Counted from the first letter of the stretch, positions 46,417-61,080 are shown. The stretch is 64,000 bases of DNA from Paracoccus sp. MKU1 (GCF_001447385.1 NZ_LLWQ01000162.1:97920-161919), one strand, 5' to 3'. The notes: generated from the sequence alone by a model not told the origin. Program-made: numbers and translations.

Positions 46417-48813
46417 ATGGCCAAGGACGAGATGCCCAAGAGCGATTTCCGCGACGCGATCCTGTGGCACCTGACCTATACGTTGGGCAAGGACCCGGAT
46501 CACGCGCAGCTTTTCGACTGGCGGCTGGCGCTGAGCCATGCGGTGCGCGATCGCATCGTGGACCGCTGGATGGAGTCGACCCGCGCCACCTATCGCGCCG
46601 ACGCCAAGCGGGTCTATTACCTGTCGATGGAATTCCTGATCGGCCGGCTGCTTCAGGACAATATCGTCAACCTGCAACTGGCCGAGGAGGCGCAGGCGGC
46701 GATCGAGAGCTTCGGCCTCGACTATTCCGACCTGCTGCTGGACGAGCCAGACGCTGCCTTGGGCAATGGCGGCCTGGGCCGGCTGGCGGCCTGCTTCATG
46801 GAGTCGCTCGCCACGCTGGGCTGCCCGGCCTATGGCTACGGCATCCGCTACGAACACGGGCTGTTCCGCCAGAGCTTCGCCGAGGGGCGGCAGGTGGAAG
46901 CGCCCGAGGACTGGCTGGAACAGCCCTTCGTCTGGCAGTTCGAACGCCCCGAGGCGCGCTTCACCCTGGGCTTCGGCGGCCGGGTCGCGACCTGCGAGGG
47001 CCGCGCGGTCTGGGAGCCCGAGAACTTCGTGCAGGCCGAGGCCTATGACACGCCGGTCATCGGCTGGCGCGGCGCCTGGGCCAATACGCTGCGGCTCTGG
47101 GCCGGGCGGGCGGTCGATCCCTTCGACCTGAACCGCTTCAACGCCGGCGACTTCACGGCGGCCGCCGAGGCCGAGGCGCTGGCGCGCACCATCTCGCGCG
47201 TGCTCTATCCCGAGGATTCGACCGAAGCAGGCAAGCGGCTGCGGCTGACGCAGGAATATTTCTTCTCGGCCGCCTCGATCCGCGACATCCTGCGCCGCTT
47301 CGAGGCCGATCACGCCGACCTGCGCCTGCTGCCGCAGAAGGTGGCGATCCAGCTCAACGACACCCATCCGGCCATCGCCGGGCCGGAACTGCTGCGCATC
47401 CTGCATGACGAACGCGGCCTGCCCTTCGACGAGGCGCTGGCGATCACCCGCGGCTGCGTGAACTACACCAACCACACGCTCTTGCCCGAGGCGCTGGAAA
47501 GCTGGGGCGAGGGGCTGTTCGGCGACCTGCTGCCGCGCCACTTGCAGATCATCGACCGCATCGATGCCGAGGATGCCAAGGCGCATCCCGACCGCCGGAA
47601 TGCGGCGCGGGGCGACGGGCGGGTCAGGATGGGCGAGTTGTCCTTCATCCTGTCGAACCGGGTGAACGGCGTCTCGGCGCTTCATACCGGGCTGATGAAG
47701 ACCACGGTTTTCGCCGACCAGCATCGCATCTGGCCGGAGCGCATCGTGAACCAGACCAACGGCGTCACCCCGCGCCGCTGGCTGCACGGCTGCAACCCGC
47801 ACCTGTCGCGGCTCATCACCCAGACCATAGGCGACGGCTGGATCGGCGATCTGGAGCAGTTGCAGGCGCTGGAGCCCCATGCCGCCGATGCCGGCTGGCT
47901 GGAGCAGTTCGCCGCCGTGAAGGCTGCGAACAAGGCCGATCTGTGCGACTGGATCGCCCGCGAGCATGGCGTGATGCTGAACCCGCAGGCGCTGTTCGAC
48001 GTGCAGATCAAGCGCATCCATGAATACAAGCGCCAGCACCTGAACATCCTGGAAGCCGTCGCGCTGTGGCAGGAGATGCGCGAGAACCCCTCGGCCGACT
48101 GGACGGCGCGGGTCAAGATCTTTGGCGGCAAGGCGGCGCCAGGCTATTTCTTCGCCAAGGACATCATCCGGCTGATCAACGACGTGGCTGCCGTTATCAA
48201 TGCCGACGCGGCGACGAACGAGAAGCTGCAAGTCGTCTATCTGCCGAATTACAACGTGACGCTGGCCGAGCGGCTGATCCCCGCCGCCGACCTCTCCGAA
48301 CAGATTTCCACGGCCGGCAAGGAGGCGTCGGGCACCGGCAACATGAAATTCGCGCTGAACGGCGCGCCCACCATCGGCACGCTGGACGGCGCCAATGTCG
48401 AGATCCGCGAACTGGTCGGGGCCGAGAACTTCTTCCTGTTCGGCCTGACCGCCGAGGAGGCCGAGGCCCGCCGCGCCGTTCCAGACCATGCCGCCAGGGC
48501 GGTCGCCGGCGATCCGCGCCTCAAGCGTGCCGTCGAGGCGATCCGCAGCGGCGTCTTCAGCCCCGGCGAGCCGGACCGCTATGCGAATATCGTCGAGAAC
48601 CTGACGGCGGCGGATTACTTCCTGGTCGCCTCGGATTTCGCCGATTACTGGCGGGCGCAGCGCGAGGTCGATTTCGCCTATGCCGACCGGACCGAATGGA
48701 CGCGGATGGCGGCGCTGAACGTGGCGCGCTCGGGCTGGTTCTCGTCGGACCGCACGATCCGCGGCTACATGCAGGACATCTGGAACGCGAAAAGCCTGCT
48801 CGGGCAGGAGTGA
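46417..48813 (+). CDS. glgP: Glycogen phosphorylase
   Basis: Releases glucose 1-phosphate from glycogen ends. The 798 residues include LSMEFLIGRLLQDNIVNL (about 67-84), the ALGNGGLGRLAACFMES region (about 115-131) and the PLP lysine in KEASGTGNMKFALNGAPTIG (about 636-655). ATG 46417 is preceded by GGGGAAAG; a start at 46396 is less likely. First gene of the glg operon; its product feeds pgm at the operon's end. Confidence 0.96.
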   Translation: MAKDEMPKSDFRDAILWHLTYTLGKDPDHAQLFDWRLALSHAVRDRIVDRWMESTRATYRADAKRVYYLSMEFLIGRLLQDNIVNLQLAEEAQAAIESFGLDYSDLLLDEPDAALGNGGLGRLAACFMESLATLGCPAYGYGIRYEHGLFRQSFAEGRQVEAPEDWLEQPFVWQFERPEARFTLGFGGRVATCEGRAVWEPENFVQAEAYDTPVIGWRGAWANTLRLWAGRAVDPFDLNRFNAGDFTAAAEAEALARTISRVLYPEDSTEAGKRLRLTQEYFFSAASIRDILRRFEADHADLRLLPQKVAIQLNDTHPAIAGPELLRILHDERGLPFDEALAITRGCVNYTNHTLLPEALESWGEGLFGDLLPRHLQIIDRIDAEDAKAHPDRRNAARGDGRVRMGELSFILSNRVNGVSALHTGLMKTTVFADQHRIWPERIVNQTNGVTPRRWLHGCNPHLSRLITQTIGDGWIGDLEQLQALEPHAADAGWLEQFAAVKAANKADLCDWIAREHGVMLNPQALFDVQIKRIHEYKRQHLNILEAVALWQEMRENPSADWTARVKIFGGKAAPGYFFAKDIIRLINDVAAVINADAATNEKLQVVYLPNYNVTLAERLIPAADLSEQISTAGKEASGTGNMKFALNGAPTIGTLDGANVEIRELVGAENFFLFGLTAEEAEARRAVPDHAARAVAGDPRLKRAVEAIRSGVFSPGEPDRYANIVENLTAADYFLVASDFADYWRAQREVDFAYADRTEWTRMAALNVARSGWFSSDRTIRGYMQDIWNAKSLLGQE

Positions 48814-48834
48814 GGCCATCGCGGAGGGGGAACC

Positions 48835-51030
48835 ATGGCGCAGATCGACCCGAATGACGTCGCCGATCCCGCGGTGCTGACCCGCATCACCGAGGGGCGC
48901 TTCGACGATCCCTTCGCGGTTCTCGGCCCGCATCCCAGGGGCGGCACGCGCCATGTCACCGCCTTCGATCCCGGCGCGCAGGAGATGGCGGCCATGGTCG
49001 GCGGCAAGGCGCATCCGCTGCACCCGGTCGAGGGTTATCCGGGCCTGTTCCATGGCAAGGTGCCGGGCGCGGAACCCTATCTCTTGCGCGGGCGGCGCGA
49101 CGGCGAGGAATGGCTGGTCGAGGACGCTTATCGCTTCGGCCCGGTCCTGGGCGAGCTTGACGAATACCTGCTGGGCGAGGGCCGGCACCAGCGGCTTTGG
49201 CAGGCGCTCGGTGCGCATGTGATCGAACACCAGGGCACGCGCGGCACACATTTCGCGGTCTGGGCGCCCAATGCCCGCCGCGTGTCGCTGATCGGCGATT
49301 TCAACGCCTGGGACGGGCGGCGCCATGTCATGCGCCGGCGCGGCGCGACCGGCGTGTGGGAAATCTTCATGCCCGATCTGGGCGAGGGCACGGCCTATAA
49401 ATACGAGATCCTCGGCGCCTATGGCGGGTTGGCGCAAAAGGCCGATCCGGTCGGCTTCGGCGCCCAGCATCCGCCGGCGACGGCTTCGGTGGTGCGCGAG
49501 ATCGGGGGCTATGGCTGGTCGGATGGCGGCTGGATGGGCACGCGGGCCGAAGCGCAGCGCATCGACCGGCCGATCTCGATCTACGAGGTGCACCTGGGCA
49601 GTTGGCGCAGGAAGGACGGCGGCCGCCCGATCTCCTACCGCGAGGCGGCGGTGGAACTGGTCGATTACGCCCGCGACATGGGCTTCACCCATATCGAACT
49701 CTTGCCGATCAGCGAATATCCCTTTGACGGCTCCTGGGGCTATCAGCCGGTCGGGCTGTTTGCGCCGACCATCCGCTTTGGCCCGCCGCACGAGTTCCGC
49801 GACCTGGTGAATGCCGCGCACAAGGCGGGGCTGGGGGTGATCCTCGACTGGGTGCCGGGGCATTTCCCGACCGATCCGCACGGGCTGGTGCAGTTCGACG
49901 GAACCGCGCTTTACGAACATGCCGACCCGCGCGAGGGCTTTCATCAGGACTGGAACACCCTGATCTACAATTACGGCCGCAGCGAGGTGATGAACTACCT
50001 GACCTCGAACGCGCTCTATTGGCTCAGGGAATACCACCTCGACGGGCTGCGGGTGGATGCGGTGGCCTCGATGCTCTACCGCGACTATTCCCGCGCCGAG
50101 GGGCAATGGATCCCCAACAAGGACGGCGGGCGTGAGAATTACGAAGCCATCGCCATGTTGCAGGAGATGAACCGCCTGACCTATGGCGCGGAGCCGGGCA
50201 TCATGACCGTGGCCGAGGAATCGACCAGCTACCCCAAGGTCTCGCGGCCGGTGCATGAAGGCGGCCTGGGCTTCGGCTTCAAGTGGAACATGGGCTGGAT
50301 GAACGACACGCTGGACTATATCCGGCGCGAGCCGATCCACCGCAAGCACCATCACCACCAGATGACCTTCGGCCTGCATTACGCCTTCAGCGAGAATTTC
50401 ATCCTGCCGATCAGCCATGACGAGGTGGTGCACGGCAAGGGCTCGATGCTGGCCAAGATGCCGGGGGGCGAATGGGAGAAATTCGCCAACCTGCGTGCCT
50501 ATTACGGCTTCATGTGGGGCCATCCAGGCAAGAAGCTGCTGTTCATGGGACAGGAGTTCGCCCAAGGCTCGGAATGGAACCACGACGCCGAGATCGACTG
50601 GGCCTGCATCGGCAACCCGCTGCATCACGGCATGCAGTTGTTGGTGCGCGACCTGAACGCGATCTATCGCGGCACGCCCGCGCTTTACGCGCGTGATTGC
50701 GACGGCGCGGGCTTCCAGTGGATCGAGGCGAATGACGCCGCCCATTCCATCTATGCCTGGATCCGGCGCGGGGGTCCGGGCGATCCCGAAGTGGCGGTGG
50801 TCTGCAACTTCACCCCGGTCGAGCGCAGCGGCTGGCGCATGGGCTTTCCGCAGGCGGGCCTGTGGCGCGAGGTGCTGAACACCGATGCCGAGGTCTATGG
50901 CGGGGCCGGGCGCGGCAATCTGGGCCGCGTCGCCGCCCTACCGGGCGAGAGTCATGGCCAGCCCGCCCATGCCGATCTGGTGTTGCCGCCGCTTTCGACG
51001 CTGATCTTCGTGAGGGACGACAAGACGTAA
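48835..51030 (+). CDS. glgB: 1,4-alpha-glucan branching enzyme
   Basis: Introduces alpha-1,6 branches. The 731 residues have two N-terminal beta-sandwich modules (first about 10-100; CBM48 about 115-215 with [20 protein letters not shown]) and a GH13 catalytic barrel. Nucleophile Asp is in [16 protein letters not shown] (about 403-418), acid Glu in [10 protein letters not shown] (about 458-467), and [13 protein letters not shown] (about 524-536) completes the site. GAGGGGGAA precedes ATG 48835. Confidence 0.97.
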   Translation: MAQIDPNDVADPAVLTRITEGRFDDPFAVLGPHPRGGTRHVTAFDPGAQEMAAMVGGKAHPLHPVEGYPGLFHGKVPGAEPYLLRGRRDGEEWLVEDAYRFGPVLGELDEYLLGEGRHQRLWQALGAHVIEHQGTRGTHFAVWAPNARRVSLIGDFNAWDGRRHVMRRRGATGVWEIFMPDLGEGTAYKYEILGAYGGLAQKADPVGFGAQHPPATASVVREIGGYGWSDGGWMGTRAEAQRIDRPISIYEVHLGSWRRKDGGRPISYREAAVELVDYARDMGFTHIELLPISEYPFDGSWGYQPVGLFAPTIRFGPPHEFRDLVNAAHKAGLGVILDWVPGHFPTDPHGLVQFDGTALYEHADPREGFHQDWNTLIYNYGRSEVMNYLTSNALYWLREYHLDGLRVDAVASMLYRDYSRAEGQWIPNKDGGRENYEAIAMLQEMNRLTYGAEPGIMTVAEESTSYPKVSRPVHEGGLGFGFKWNMGWMNDTLDYIRREPIHRKHHHHQMTFGLHYAFSENFILPISHDEVVHGKGSMLAKMPGGEWEKFANLRAYYGFMWGHPGKKLLFMGQEFAQGSEWNHDAEIDWACIGNPLHHGMQLLVRDLNAIYRGTPALYARDCDGAGFQWIEANDAAHSIYAWIRRGGPGDPEVAVVCNFTPVERSGWRMGFPQAGLWREVLNTDAEVYGGAGRGNLGRVAALPGESHGQPAHADLVLPPLSTLIFVRDDKT

Positions 51031-51073
51031 CCATCCCGCGCACAGGCGCCGGGTAAAGAGGGAGGGGATAGAG

Positions 51074-52336
51074 ATGGCCCAGCGTGAGGAAAGGCTTTCC
51101 AGAAGATCCATGGCCTTCATTTTGGCCGGCGGCCGCGGCTCGCGCCTGCGCGAGCTGACCGACAAGCGGGTGAAGCCGGCGGTCTATTTCGGCGGCAAGT
51201 CGCGGATCATCGACTTCGCGCTGTCGAACGCGCTGAACTCGGGCATCCGCAAGATGGCGCTGGCCACGCAATACAAGGCCCACAGCCTGATCCGCCACGT
51301 CCAGCGCGGCTGGAACTTCTTCCGCGCGGAGCGCAACGAATTCCTCGACATCCTGCCCGCGTCCCAGCGCTACGACGAATCGATGTGGTATCGCGGCACC
51401 GCCGACGCCGTGGCGCAGAACATCGACATCATCGACAGCTACGGCGTCGATTACGTGCTGATCCTGGCCGGCGACCATATCTACAAGATGGATTACGAGC
51501 TGATGATCCGCCACCATGTCGAGGCGGGCGCGGACGTAACCATCGGCTGCCTGACCGTGCCGCGGGCCGAGGCCTCGGCCTTCGGCGTCATGGCGGTGGA
51601 CGGCAAGGACGTCATCACCAGCTTCCTGGAAAAGCCCAAGGACCCGCCCGGCACGCCGGACGACCCCGAGGTGACGCTGGCCTCGATGGGCATCTATGTG
51701 TTCCGCTGGGATTTCCTGCGCGACCTGCTGATCCGCGACATGCAGGACGACAATTCCAGCCACGATTTCGGCAACGACCTGATTCCGCAGATCGTCAGGA
51801 ACGGCAAGGCGCAGGCGCATCGCTTTGCCGACAGCTGCGTGCGCTCGGACGGCGATCCGGTCTATTGGCGCGACGTGGGCACGGTCGATGCCTTCTGGCG
51901 GGCGAATATCGACCTGACCGACTTCAACCCCGAGCTGAACCTCTGGGATCGCGACTGGCCGATCTGGACCTATTCCGAGCTGGTGCCGCCCGCCAAGTTC
52001 ATCCATGACGAGCCCGACCGCCGCGGCAGCGCCGTCAGCTCGCTGATCTCGGGCGGCTGCATCATCTCGGGCAGCGAGATCCGCGAGTCGCTGCTGTTCA
52101 CCCAGGTCCACACCAATTCCTATTCCAGCCTGGAGCGCGCGGTGGTGCTGCCTTACGCCAATGTCGCCCGACACGCGCGTTTGACCAATGTGGTCATTGA
52201 CCGCGCCGTCAGAATCCCCGAAGGGCTCGTGGTCGGCGAGGACCCCGACGAGGACGCGAAATGGTTCCGCGTCTCGGAAGGCGGCGTCACGCTGATCACG
52301 CAGGATATGCTGGATCGAAGGGAAGCGTCTTTATGA
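51074..52336 (+). CDS. glgC: Glucose-1-phosphate adenylyltransferase
   Basis: Makes ADP-glucose, the committed and allosterically controlled step. The 420 residues hold the nucleotide loop [16 protein letters not shown] (about 18-33), [21 protein letters not shown], the glucose-1-P site [10 protein letters not shown] and a C-terminal left-handed helix domain. The gene overlaps glgA by four bases. Confidence 0.97.
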   Translation: MAQREERLSRRSMAFILAGGRGSRLRELTDKRVKPAVYFGGKSRIIDFALSNALNSGIRKMALATQYKAHSLIRHVQRGWNFFRAERNEFLDILPASQRYDESMWYRGTADAVAQNIDIIDSYGVDYVLILAGDHIYKMDYELMIRHHVEAGADVTIGCLTVPRAEASAFGVMAVDGKDVITSFLEKPKDPPGTPDDPEVTLASMGIYVFRWDFLRDLLIRDMQDDNSSHDFGNDLIPQIVRNGKAQAHRFADSCVRSDGDPVYWRDVGTVDAFWRANIDLTDFNPELNLWDRDWPIWTYSELVPPAKFIHDEPDRRGSAVSSLISGGCIISGSEIRESLLFTQVHTNSYSSLERAVVLPYANVARHARLTNVVIDRAVRIPEGLVVGEDPDEDAKWFRVSEGGVTLITQDMLDRREASL

Positions 52337-53736
52337 CAAGGGTTCTGTCCGTCGCCTCGGAATGCGTGCCGCTGGTCAAGACCGGCGGGCTGGCCGACGT
52401 GGCGGGGGCGCTACCGGCGGCGCTGGCCGGGCACGGGGTCGGGATGCGGGTGCTGCTGCCCGGCTATCCGGCGGTGCTGGCCGCGCAGGCCAAGGCGCCG
52501 GTGCTGCGCGAGATCCCGGAGCTGTTCGGCGGTCCGGCCCGCATCCGGCGCGGCGCGCTGGGGGATGCGGTGCTTTACATCCTTGACGCGCCGCATCTTT
52601 TCGACCGGCCGGGCGGCATCTATCTGGGGCCGGACGGCCGCGACTGGCCCGACAATCCGCAGCGTTTCGCCGCGCTTTGCAAGGCCGCCGCCCTGACCGC
52701 CGCCGAGGGGATCGAGGACTGGCGCCCGCAGGTGCTGCACCTGCACGACTGGCAGGCGGGGCTGGCCCCGGTCTATCTGCGCCAGGCCGGGGTGCGGGAC
52801 GTGCGGACGCTGCTGACCATCCACAACATCGCCTTCCAGGGCCTAGCCCCGGCGCATATGCTGTCGGCGCTGCAACTGCCGGCGCATCTCTTCAACCCGC
52901 GCGGTTTCGAATATTGGGGCCGGATCTCGGCGCTGAAGGCGGGGATCGTCTTTGCCGATCAGGTCTCGACCGTCAGCCCGACCTATGCCGAGGAGCTGAT
53001 GACCCCGGAATACGGCATGGGGATGGAGGGCGTGCTGGCCGACCGGGCCGCCGACTTCACCGGCATCCTGAACGGCATCGACCTGGACGCCTGGAAGCCG
53101 CCCTATGCCACGCCGCAGGGCAAGGCGCCGCATCGCTCCGCGCTGCGCAAGGAATTCGGCCTGCCCGAGGCCGAGGGGCCGCTTTGCGTCGTCGTCTCGC
53201 GCCTGACCGGGCAGAAGGGGTTGGACCTCTTGATCGAGGCGCTGCCGGCGCTGCTGGAAAACGGCGGCCAGCTGGCGGTGCTGGGCTCGGGCGACCCAGA
53301 GCTGGAAGCGGCGTTTTCGCAGGCCGCCGCCCGCCATCCCGGCGTCGCGCTGCGGCTGGGCTATGACGAGCCGCTGTCGCGCCGCATGATCGCCGGCGGC
53401 GACGCCATCCTGGTGCCGTCGCGCTTCGAGCCCTGCGGGCTGACGCAGCTTTACGGGCTGCGCTTCGGCACCCTGCCGCTGGTGGCGCTGACCGGCGGGC
53501 TGGCCGATACCGTTATCAACGCCTCGGCCGCCGGGCTGGCCGCGGGGGTGGCGACCGGGGTGCAGTTCCACCCAGTCGATGCCCGGGCGCTGTCCCGCGC
53601 GCTGGCCCGGCTTTGCACGCTCTGGCGCCAGCCGGCGGTCTGGCAGCGCATGATGGAAAACGCCATGGCGCAACCGGTCGGCTGGGACGCCTCGGCCCGC
53701 GCCTATGCCGAGCTGTTCGGGGCGATGGCCGCCTGA
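52333..53736 (+). CDS. glgA: Glycogen synthase (ADP-glucose)
   Basis: A GT5 glycosyltransferase extending alpha-1,4 chains. The 467 residues have the N-terminal [16 protein letters not shown] (about 16-31), the [11 protein letters not shown] motif and the C-terminal [23 protein letters not shown] (about 363-385) with the catalytic Glu. Coupled on both sides: ATGA with glgC and TGATG with glgX. Confidence 0.96.
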   Translation: MTRVLSVASECVPLVKTGGLADVAGALPAALAGHGVGMRVLLPGYPAVLAAQAKAPVLREIPELFGGPARIRRGALGDAVLYILDAPHLFDRPGGIYLGPDGRDWPDNPQRFAALCKAAALTAAEGIEDWRPQVLHLHDWQAGLAPVYLRQAGVRDVRTLLTIHNIAFQGLAPAHMLSALQLPAHLFNPRGFEYWGRISALKAGIVFADQVSTVSPTYAEELMTPEYGMGMEGVLADRAADFTGILNGIDLDAWKPPYATPQGKAPHRSALRKEFGLPEAEGPLCVVVSRLTGQKGLDLLIEALPALLENGGQLAVLGSGDPELEAAFSQAAARHPGVALRLGYDEPLSRRMIAGGDAILVPSRFEPCGLTQLYGLRFGTLPLVALTGGLADTVINASAAGLAAGVATGVQFHPVDARALSRALARLCTLWRQPAVWQRMMENAMAQPVGWDASARAYAELFGAMAA

Positions 53737-55821
53737 TGACCCAACTGCGCATACTCGAGGGCCGGGCGGAACCGCTGGGCGCCACCTTCGACGGCGAGGG
53801 CGTGAACTTCGCCGTGTTTTCCGAACATGCGCGCCGGGTGACGCTGTGCCTGTTTTCGCCCGATGGCCGGACCGAGACGCATCGGCTGGACCTGCCGGAA
53901 CGCGACGGCGACGTCTGGCACGGCTATATCCCCGGCCTGCGTCCCGGCCAGCTTTACGGGCTGCGCGCCGATGGCCCCTATGCGCCGGCCGAGGGGCACC
54001 GTTTCAACTATCACAAGCTGCTTCTCGACCCCTATGCCAAGCGGCTGACCCGGCATCCGGTCTGGCACGACGCGCTGATGGGCTACACGGTCGGCGCGCC
54101 CGAGGCCGACCTGAGCTTCGACCGCCGCGACAGCGCCCGCTTCATGCCGCGCTGCGTGGTCGAGGATCCCTCCTTCGCCTGGGGCCCCGACCAGCCGCCG
54201 TGCCGCGACATCGCCGAAACGGTGATCTACGAGGCCCATGTCAAGGGCCTGACCCAGTTGCACCCGGAGGTGCCGCATCGCGGCACATTCCTCGGCCTCG
54301 CCTCGGACCCGGTGCTCGATCACCTGCAATCTCTGGGCATCACCGCGCTGGAGCTGCTGCCGGCACAGGCTTTCCTCAACGACCGTTTCCTGCTGGAAAA
54401 GGGGCTGGTGAACTACTGGGGCTACCAGACGCTGGGTTTCTTCGCCCCCGATCCCCGCTATCTGGCCAAGGACCAGATCGCCGAGTTCCAGCACATGGTT
54501 GCCCGGATGCATGCCGCCGGCATCGAGGTCATCATGGATGTGGTCTACAACCACACCTGCGAGGGCAACGAGATGGGCCCGACGCTGAGCTTCCGCGGCC
54601 TCGACAACCGCAGTTATTATCGGCTGCAAGAGGATCCGCGCCATTACATCAACGATACCGGCACCGGCAACACGCTGAACGTGAACCACCCGATGGTGCT
54701 GCGCATGGTCATGGATTCCTTGCGCTATTGGGTCGAGGTCATGCATGTGGATGGCTTCCGCTTCGACCTTTGTGCCTCGCTGGGCCGGCGGGTCCGCGGC
54801 GGCTTCGACCGCAGCGCCTCGTTCTTCGACGCGATCCGCCAGGACCCGGTGTTGACGTGGGTGAAGCTGATCGCCGAGCCTTGGGACATCGGCCCCGGCG
54901 GCTATCAGCTGGGCGGCTTCCCGCCGCCCTTCCTGGAATGGAACGACAAGTATCGCGACGGCATCCGCCGCTTCTGGCGCGGCGATGCGCGGCAGGTGCC
55001 GGAACTGGCCGACCGCATGGCGGGTTCCGCCCGGCAGTTCGACCATTCCGGCCGTCCCGCCACGGCCTCGGTGAACTTCCTGACCGCGCATGACGGCTTC
55101 ACGCTGATGGACGTGGTCAGCTATTCCGAAAAGCACAACGCCGCCAATGGCGAGGAGAACCGCGACGGCCATTCCGAGAATTTCTCGGACAACATGGGCG
55201 CCGAGGGGCCGACCGACGACCCCGCTATCCTGGACGCCCGCGCGCGGCGCCGCCGCAACCTGCTGGCGACGCTGCTTCTGTCGCAGGGCACGCCAATGCT
55301 GCTGGCCGGGGACGAGCTGGGCAATTCGCAACAGGGCAACAACAACGCCTATTGCCAGGACAATGAGATCGGCTGGGTGCAATGGCAGGGCGCCGACCCG
55401 ACATTCCTGGACTTCACCCGCCGGCTGATCGCCTTTCGTCGTGCCCATCCGATCCTGCGGCAGAAACGCTTCCTGCATTCGCGCCCGCGCCTGACCGACG
55501 GGCTGCCCGACCTGTTCTGGCTGCGCCCGGACGGCGCGCAGATGACCCCGGCCGATTGGGGCAACCCCGAGCTGCGGGTGCTTTGCGCCGAGCTGCGCAT
55601 GGCCGCCGGCACCCCCGACTATGCGCAGCGCGAGGAGGCGCTGTTTCTGGTCTTCAACAATGGCGGCCCGCTGGAGGTGATGCTGCCCGAGCGCCCGGCG
55701 GGCTGGCGCTGGCGGCTGCACCTGGATACCAGCCGCCCCGACCTGGCCCCGCATGTGGTCGAGGCCGAGCGGCTGGCGGTGGACGGCCAGTCTGTGCTGG
55801 TCTTCGATCTGGAGCGCGCGG

Positions 55822-55829
<8 letters not shown>
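53736..55829 (+). CDS. glgX: Glycogen debranching enzyme GlgX
   Basis: A GH13 isoamylase-type enzyme that removes limit-dextrin branches left by GlgP. The 697 residues begin with CBM48 (about 10-100), then barrel motifs DVVYNHTCEGNEMGPTL (about 267-283), the nucleophile in HVDGFRFDLCASLGR (about 336-350), the acid in KLIAEPWDIGPGGYQ (about 376-390) and TAHDGFTLMD. It shares one base with glgA and overlaps malQ by eight bases. Confidence 0.95.
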
Positions 55830-59296
<3,467 letters not shown>

Positions 59297-59307
59297 GCGC
59301 GTCCCGC

Positions 59308-59330
59308 GGCGGCGGGATCAGCCCGCCGCC
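59308..59330. terminator. Convergent hairpin between pgm and the CMD gene
   Basis: GGCGGCGGG (59308-59316) pairs perfectly with CCCGCCGCC (59322-59330) around five bases. It includes the stop codon of the minus-strand gene. There is no T-run on either side, so termination strength is uncertain. Confidence 0.5.
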
Positions 59331-59656
59331 AGCTCATCCCAGCAGGCCAGCGCGTGGCCGGCATACATCAGGCCCGGCCCGCCGCTCATCTGGATCGCCA
59401 TGGACAACACGTCGCCCAGTTCCTCGCGCGTGGCGCCGGCCTTCATCAGCGCCTCGACATGGAACAGGATGCAGGGCTCGCAACGCTGGACGATGGCCAT
59501 GCCGACGGCGATGAATTCCTTGGTCTTGGCGTCCAGAACGCCGCCGTCATGCACCGCCTTGGACAGCGCGCCGAAGCCCTTGGCGGTGTCGGGGATGGCC
59601 TTGCTCATCACCCGCAATTCGCCGCGCATCTCGTCGATCTTTGCCCTGTAGCTCAT
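59318..59656 (-). CDS. Carboxymuconolactone decarboxylase / AhpD-family protein
   Basis: The 112-residue CMD-like protein has the redox pair CEPC in QRCEPCILFHVEALMKAGAT (about 58-77), the AhpD-type CxxC-x-H arrangement, so a disulfide or peroxide-related role is more likely than lactone decarboxylation. AAGGAGG lies ahead of the ATG. An FNR-type box stands 55-68 bases upstream, suggesting low-oxygen or nitric-oxide control. It stands apart from phnM, the next gene upstream on the same strand. Confidence 0.88.
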   Translation of the reverse strand: MSYRAKIDEMRGELRVMSKAIPDTAKGFGALSKAVHDGGVLDAKTKEFIAVGMAIVQRCEPCILFHVEALMKAGATREELGDVLSMAIQMSGGPGLMYAGHALACWDELAAG

Positions 59657-59710
59657 GGTTCGCCCTCCTTCTGGCCGGGCATGGCTTAGCCCGGTGCCGG
59701 TGGCTGCGGC

Positions 59711-59724
59711 TTGATCCAGGTCAA
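59711..59724 (-). promoter_or_regulatory. FNR/NNR-type box upstream of the CMD gene
   Basis: TTGATCCAGGTCAA fits TTGA-N6-TCAA, the box used by FnrP and NNR of Paracoccus, and differs by one base from TTGAT-N4-ATCAA. Its centre lies about 40 bases ahead of a plausible start near 59678, with a TAAGC -10-like element at 59684-59688. This is the spacing of an FNR-activated class II promoter. Confidence 0.7.
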
Positions 59725-59759
59725 TGAAGTTACGAATTTTCGCAGCTTTGCGGCAACGG

Positions 59760-60902
59760 TCAGACCCGCCGCCCCCGCACCCAGGTCTCGCGCATGACCG
59801 GGGTGTCCTCCAGCATCGCGAAGCGGATCAGGTCGGCGCGCAGCCCCGGCGTCAGCCGGCCGCGATCATGCAACCCGGCCGCCTGCGCCGGGTTGGCCGT
59901 CACCGTCGCCATGGCACGCGGCAGGTCGTCCCAGATCCGCGCCAGGATCAGCGCCCCGGCCAGCAGTCCCGAGGGCACGTAATCCGACGACAGGATGTCC
60001 AGATGTCCGGCCCGCGCCAGTTCTGCCGCCGAGACATTGCCGGAATGGCTGCCGCCGCGGATCAGGTTCGGCGCCCCCATCATTACCATGATGCCGTGGT
60101 CGTGGCAGGCGGCCGCGGCCTCGGCGGTGGTGGGGAACTCGGCCAGCCGCACGCCATGGCCGGCCGAAAGCGCGACATGTTCGGCCGTGGTATCGTCATG
60201 GCTGGCCAGCACCGCGCCCAGCCGGTGCGCGATCTCGACCGCGGCGGCCTCGTGCCGGTCGCCGAAGCGGGCGCGCAATGCCTTGAGCCGGGCGACGTGA
60301 TCGGCGAATTCCGCGTCCGAGAGCTTGTACTTTCCCTGCACATATTGCGCGAGCTTCGAGATGTCGCGGAACTGGCGCTGGCCGGGGGTGTGGTCCATCA
60401 GGCTGATGATGCCCACCCGGTCCTCGGGGCCGAACTCGTCCAGCTCGGCCAGCAGGGTTTCCGAGCAGACCTCGGCGCGCAGATGCAGGAAATGGCTGAT
60501 GCGCAGCACGCCGCGGGCGCGGATGGCGGCAAGCTCATGCGCCAGCTCGCGGGCATATTTGTCGTAATCCTGATCCGGTCCCTCGTTCGGGATCGAGCCC
60601 ACCCGCATGGCGTCGAAGACCGTGGTGATGCCGCAGCCCGCCAGCTCGGTGTCATGCGCCAGGATGGCCCCGGCATGGGGCCAGTCCACGCCGGGGCGGG
60701 GGCGGATGTGGCGCTCCAGGTTGTCGGTATGCAGCTCGACCATGCCGGGGGCGAGGAAGTCGCCGCCCATGTCCAGCGCGCCGGCCGGGACGGTCGTGCC
60801 CGGCTCGATCCCGGCGATGGTGCCGTCCTCGATCACGACGGCGCCGGGGATCACGGTCTGGGGCAGGATCAGGCGGGCATTGGCGAGGATGGTTCGGGTC
60901 AT
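59760..60902 (-). CDS. phnM: Alpha-D-ribose 1-methylphosphonate 5-triphosphate diphosphatase (PhnM), isolated
   Basis: A 380-residue amidohydrolase-fold protein. FLAPGMVELHTDNLERHIRPRPG (about 49-71) is the PhnM metal-binding signature, ASHDDTTAEHVALS (about 232-245) is the second metal segment, and MMGAPNLIRGGSHSGNVSA (about 274-292) a third. PhnM cleaves pyrophosphate in the C-P lyase route. No other phn gene lies in the window, so it either complements a cluster elsewhere or has a different triphosphate substrate. Confidence 0.92.
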   Translation of the reverse strand: MTRTILANARLILPQTVIPGAVVIEDGTIAGIEPGTTVPAGALDMGGDFLAPGMVELHTDNLERHIRPRPGVDWPHAGAILAHDTELAGCGITTVFDAMRVGSIPNEGPDQDYDKYARELAHELAAIRARGVLRISHFLHLRAEVCSETLLAELDEFGPEDRVGIISLMDHTPGQRQFRDISKLAQYVQGKYKLSDAEFADHVARLKALRARFGDRHEAAAVEIAHRLGAVLASHDDTTAEHVALSAGHGVRLAEFPTTAEAAAACHDHGIMVMMGAPNLIRGGSHSGNVSAAELARAGHLDILSSDYVPSGLLAGALILARIWDDLPRAMATVTANPAQAAGLHDRGRLTPGLRADLIRFAMLEDTPVMRETWVRGRRV

Positions 60903-60997
60903 GGCGGACTTTCGGCGCGGGCCTTCGGGTTTCGGCAGGCAAGGGGTGGCCGATTGCGCCTGCGGGGTCAAGCGTGCTGCGGATTGCACGGGTGCCC

Positions 60998-61080
60998 GGG
61001 GGCTCTGCCCCCACGCCGGGCCGGCCCCTGGATGGGGCCCGCCCGGCGTTCCCCCGGGGTATTTCGGCAACAGAGAAGGC
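60998..61080 (+). repeat. Dispersed repeat copy B with long central hairpin
   Basis: The head GGGGGCTCTGCCCCC (60998-61012) is identical to that of copy A. The centre forms a 14-bp hairpin with one mismatch: CGCCGGGC-c-GGCCCC (61014-61028) with GGGGCC-c-GCCCGGCG (61034-61048). The tail CCCCCGGGGTATTTCGGCAA (61051-61070) and CAGAGAAGGC follow. It lies between phnM and the sirtuin gene on the minus strand, ten bases past the sirtuin stop. Confidence 0.8.

Noticed and set aside
46204..50745. A 1513-codon open frame on the minus strand opposite glgP and glgB
   Set aside because: The plus strand encodes intact, motif-complete enzymes over the same span. The antisense frame is open only because GC-rich third positions leave few stops; its product is His/Gln/Arg-rich without domains.
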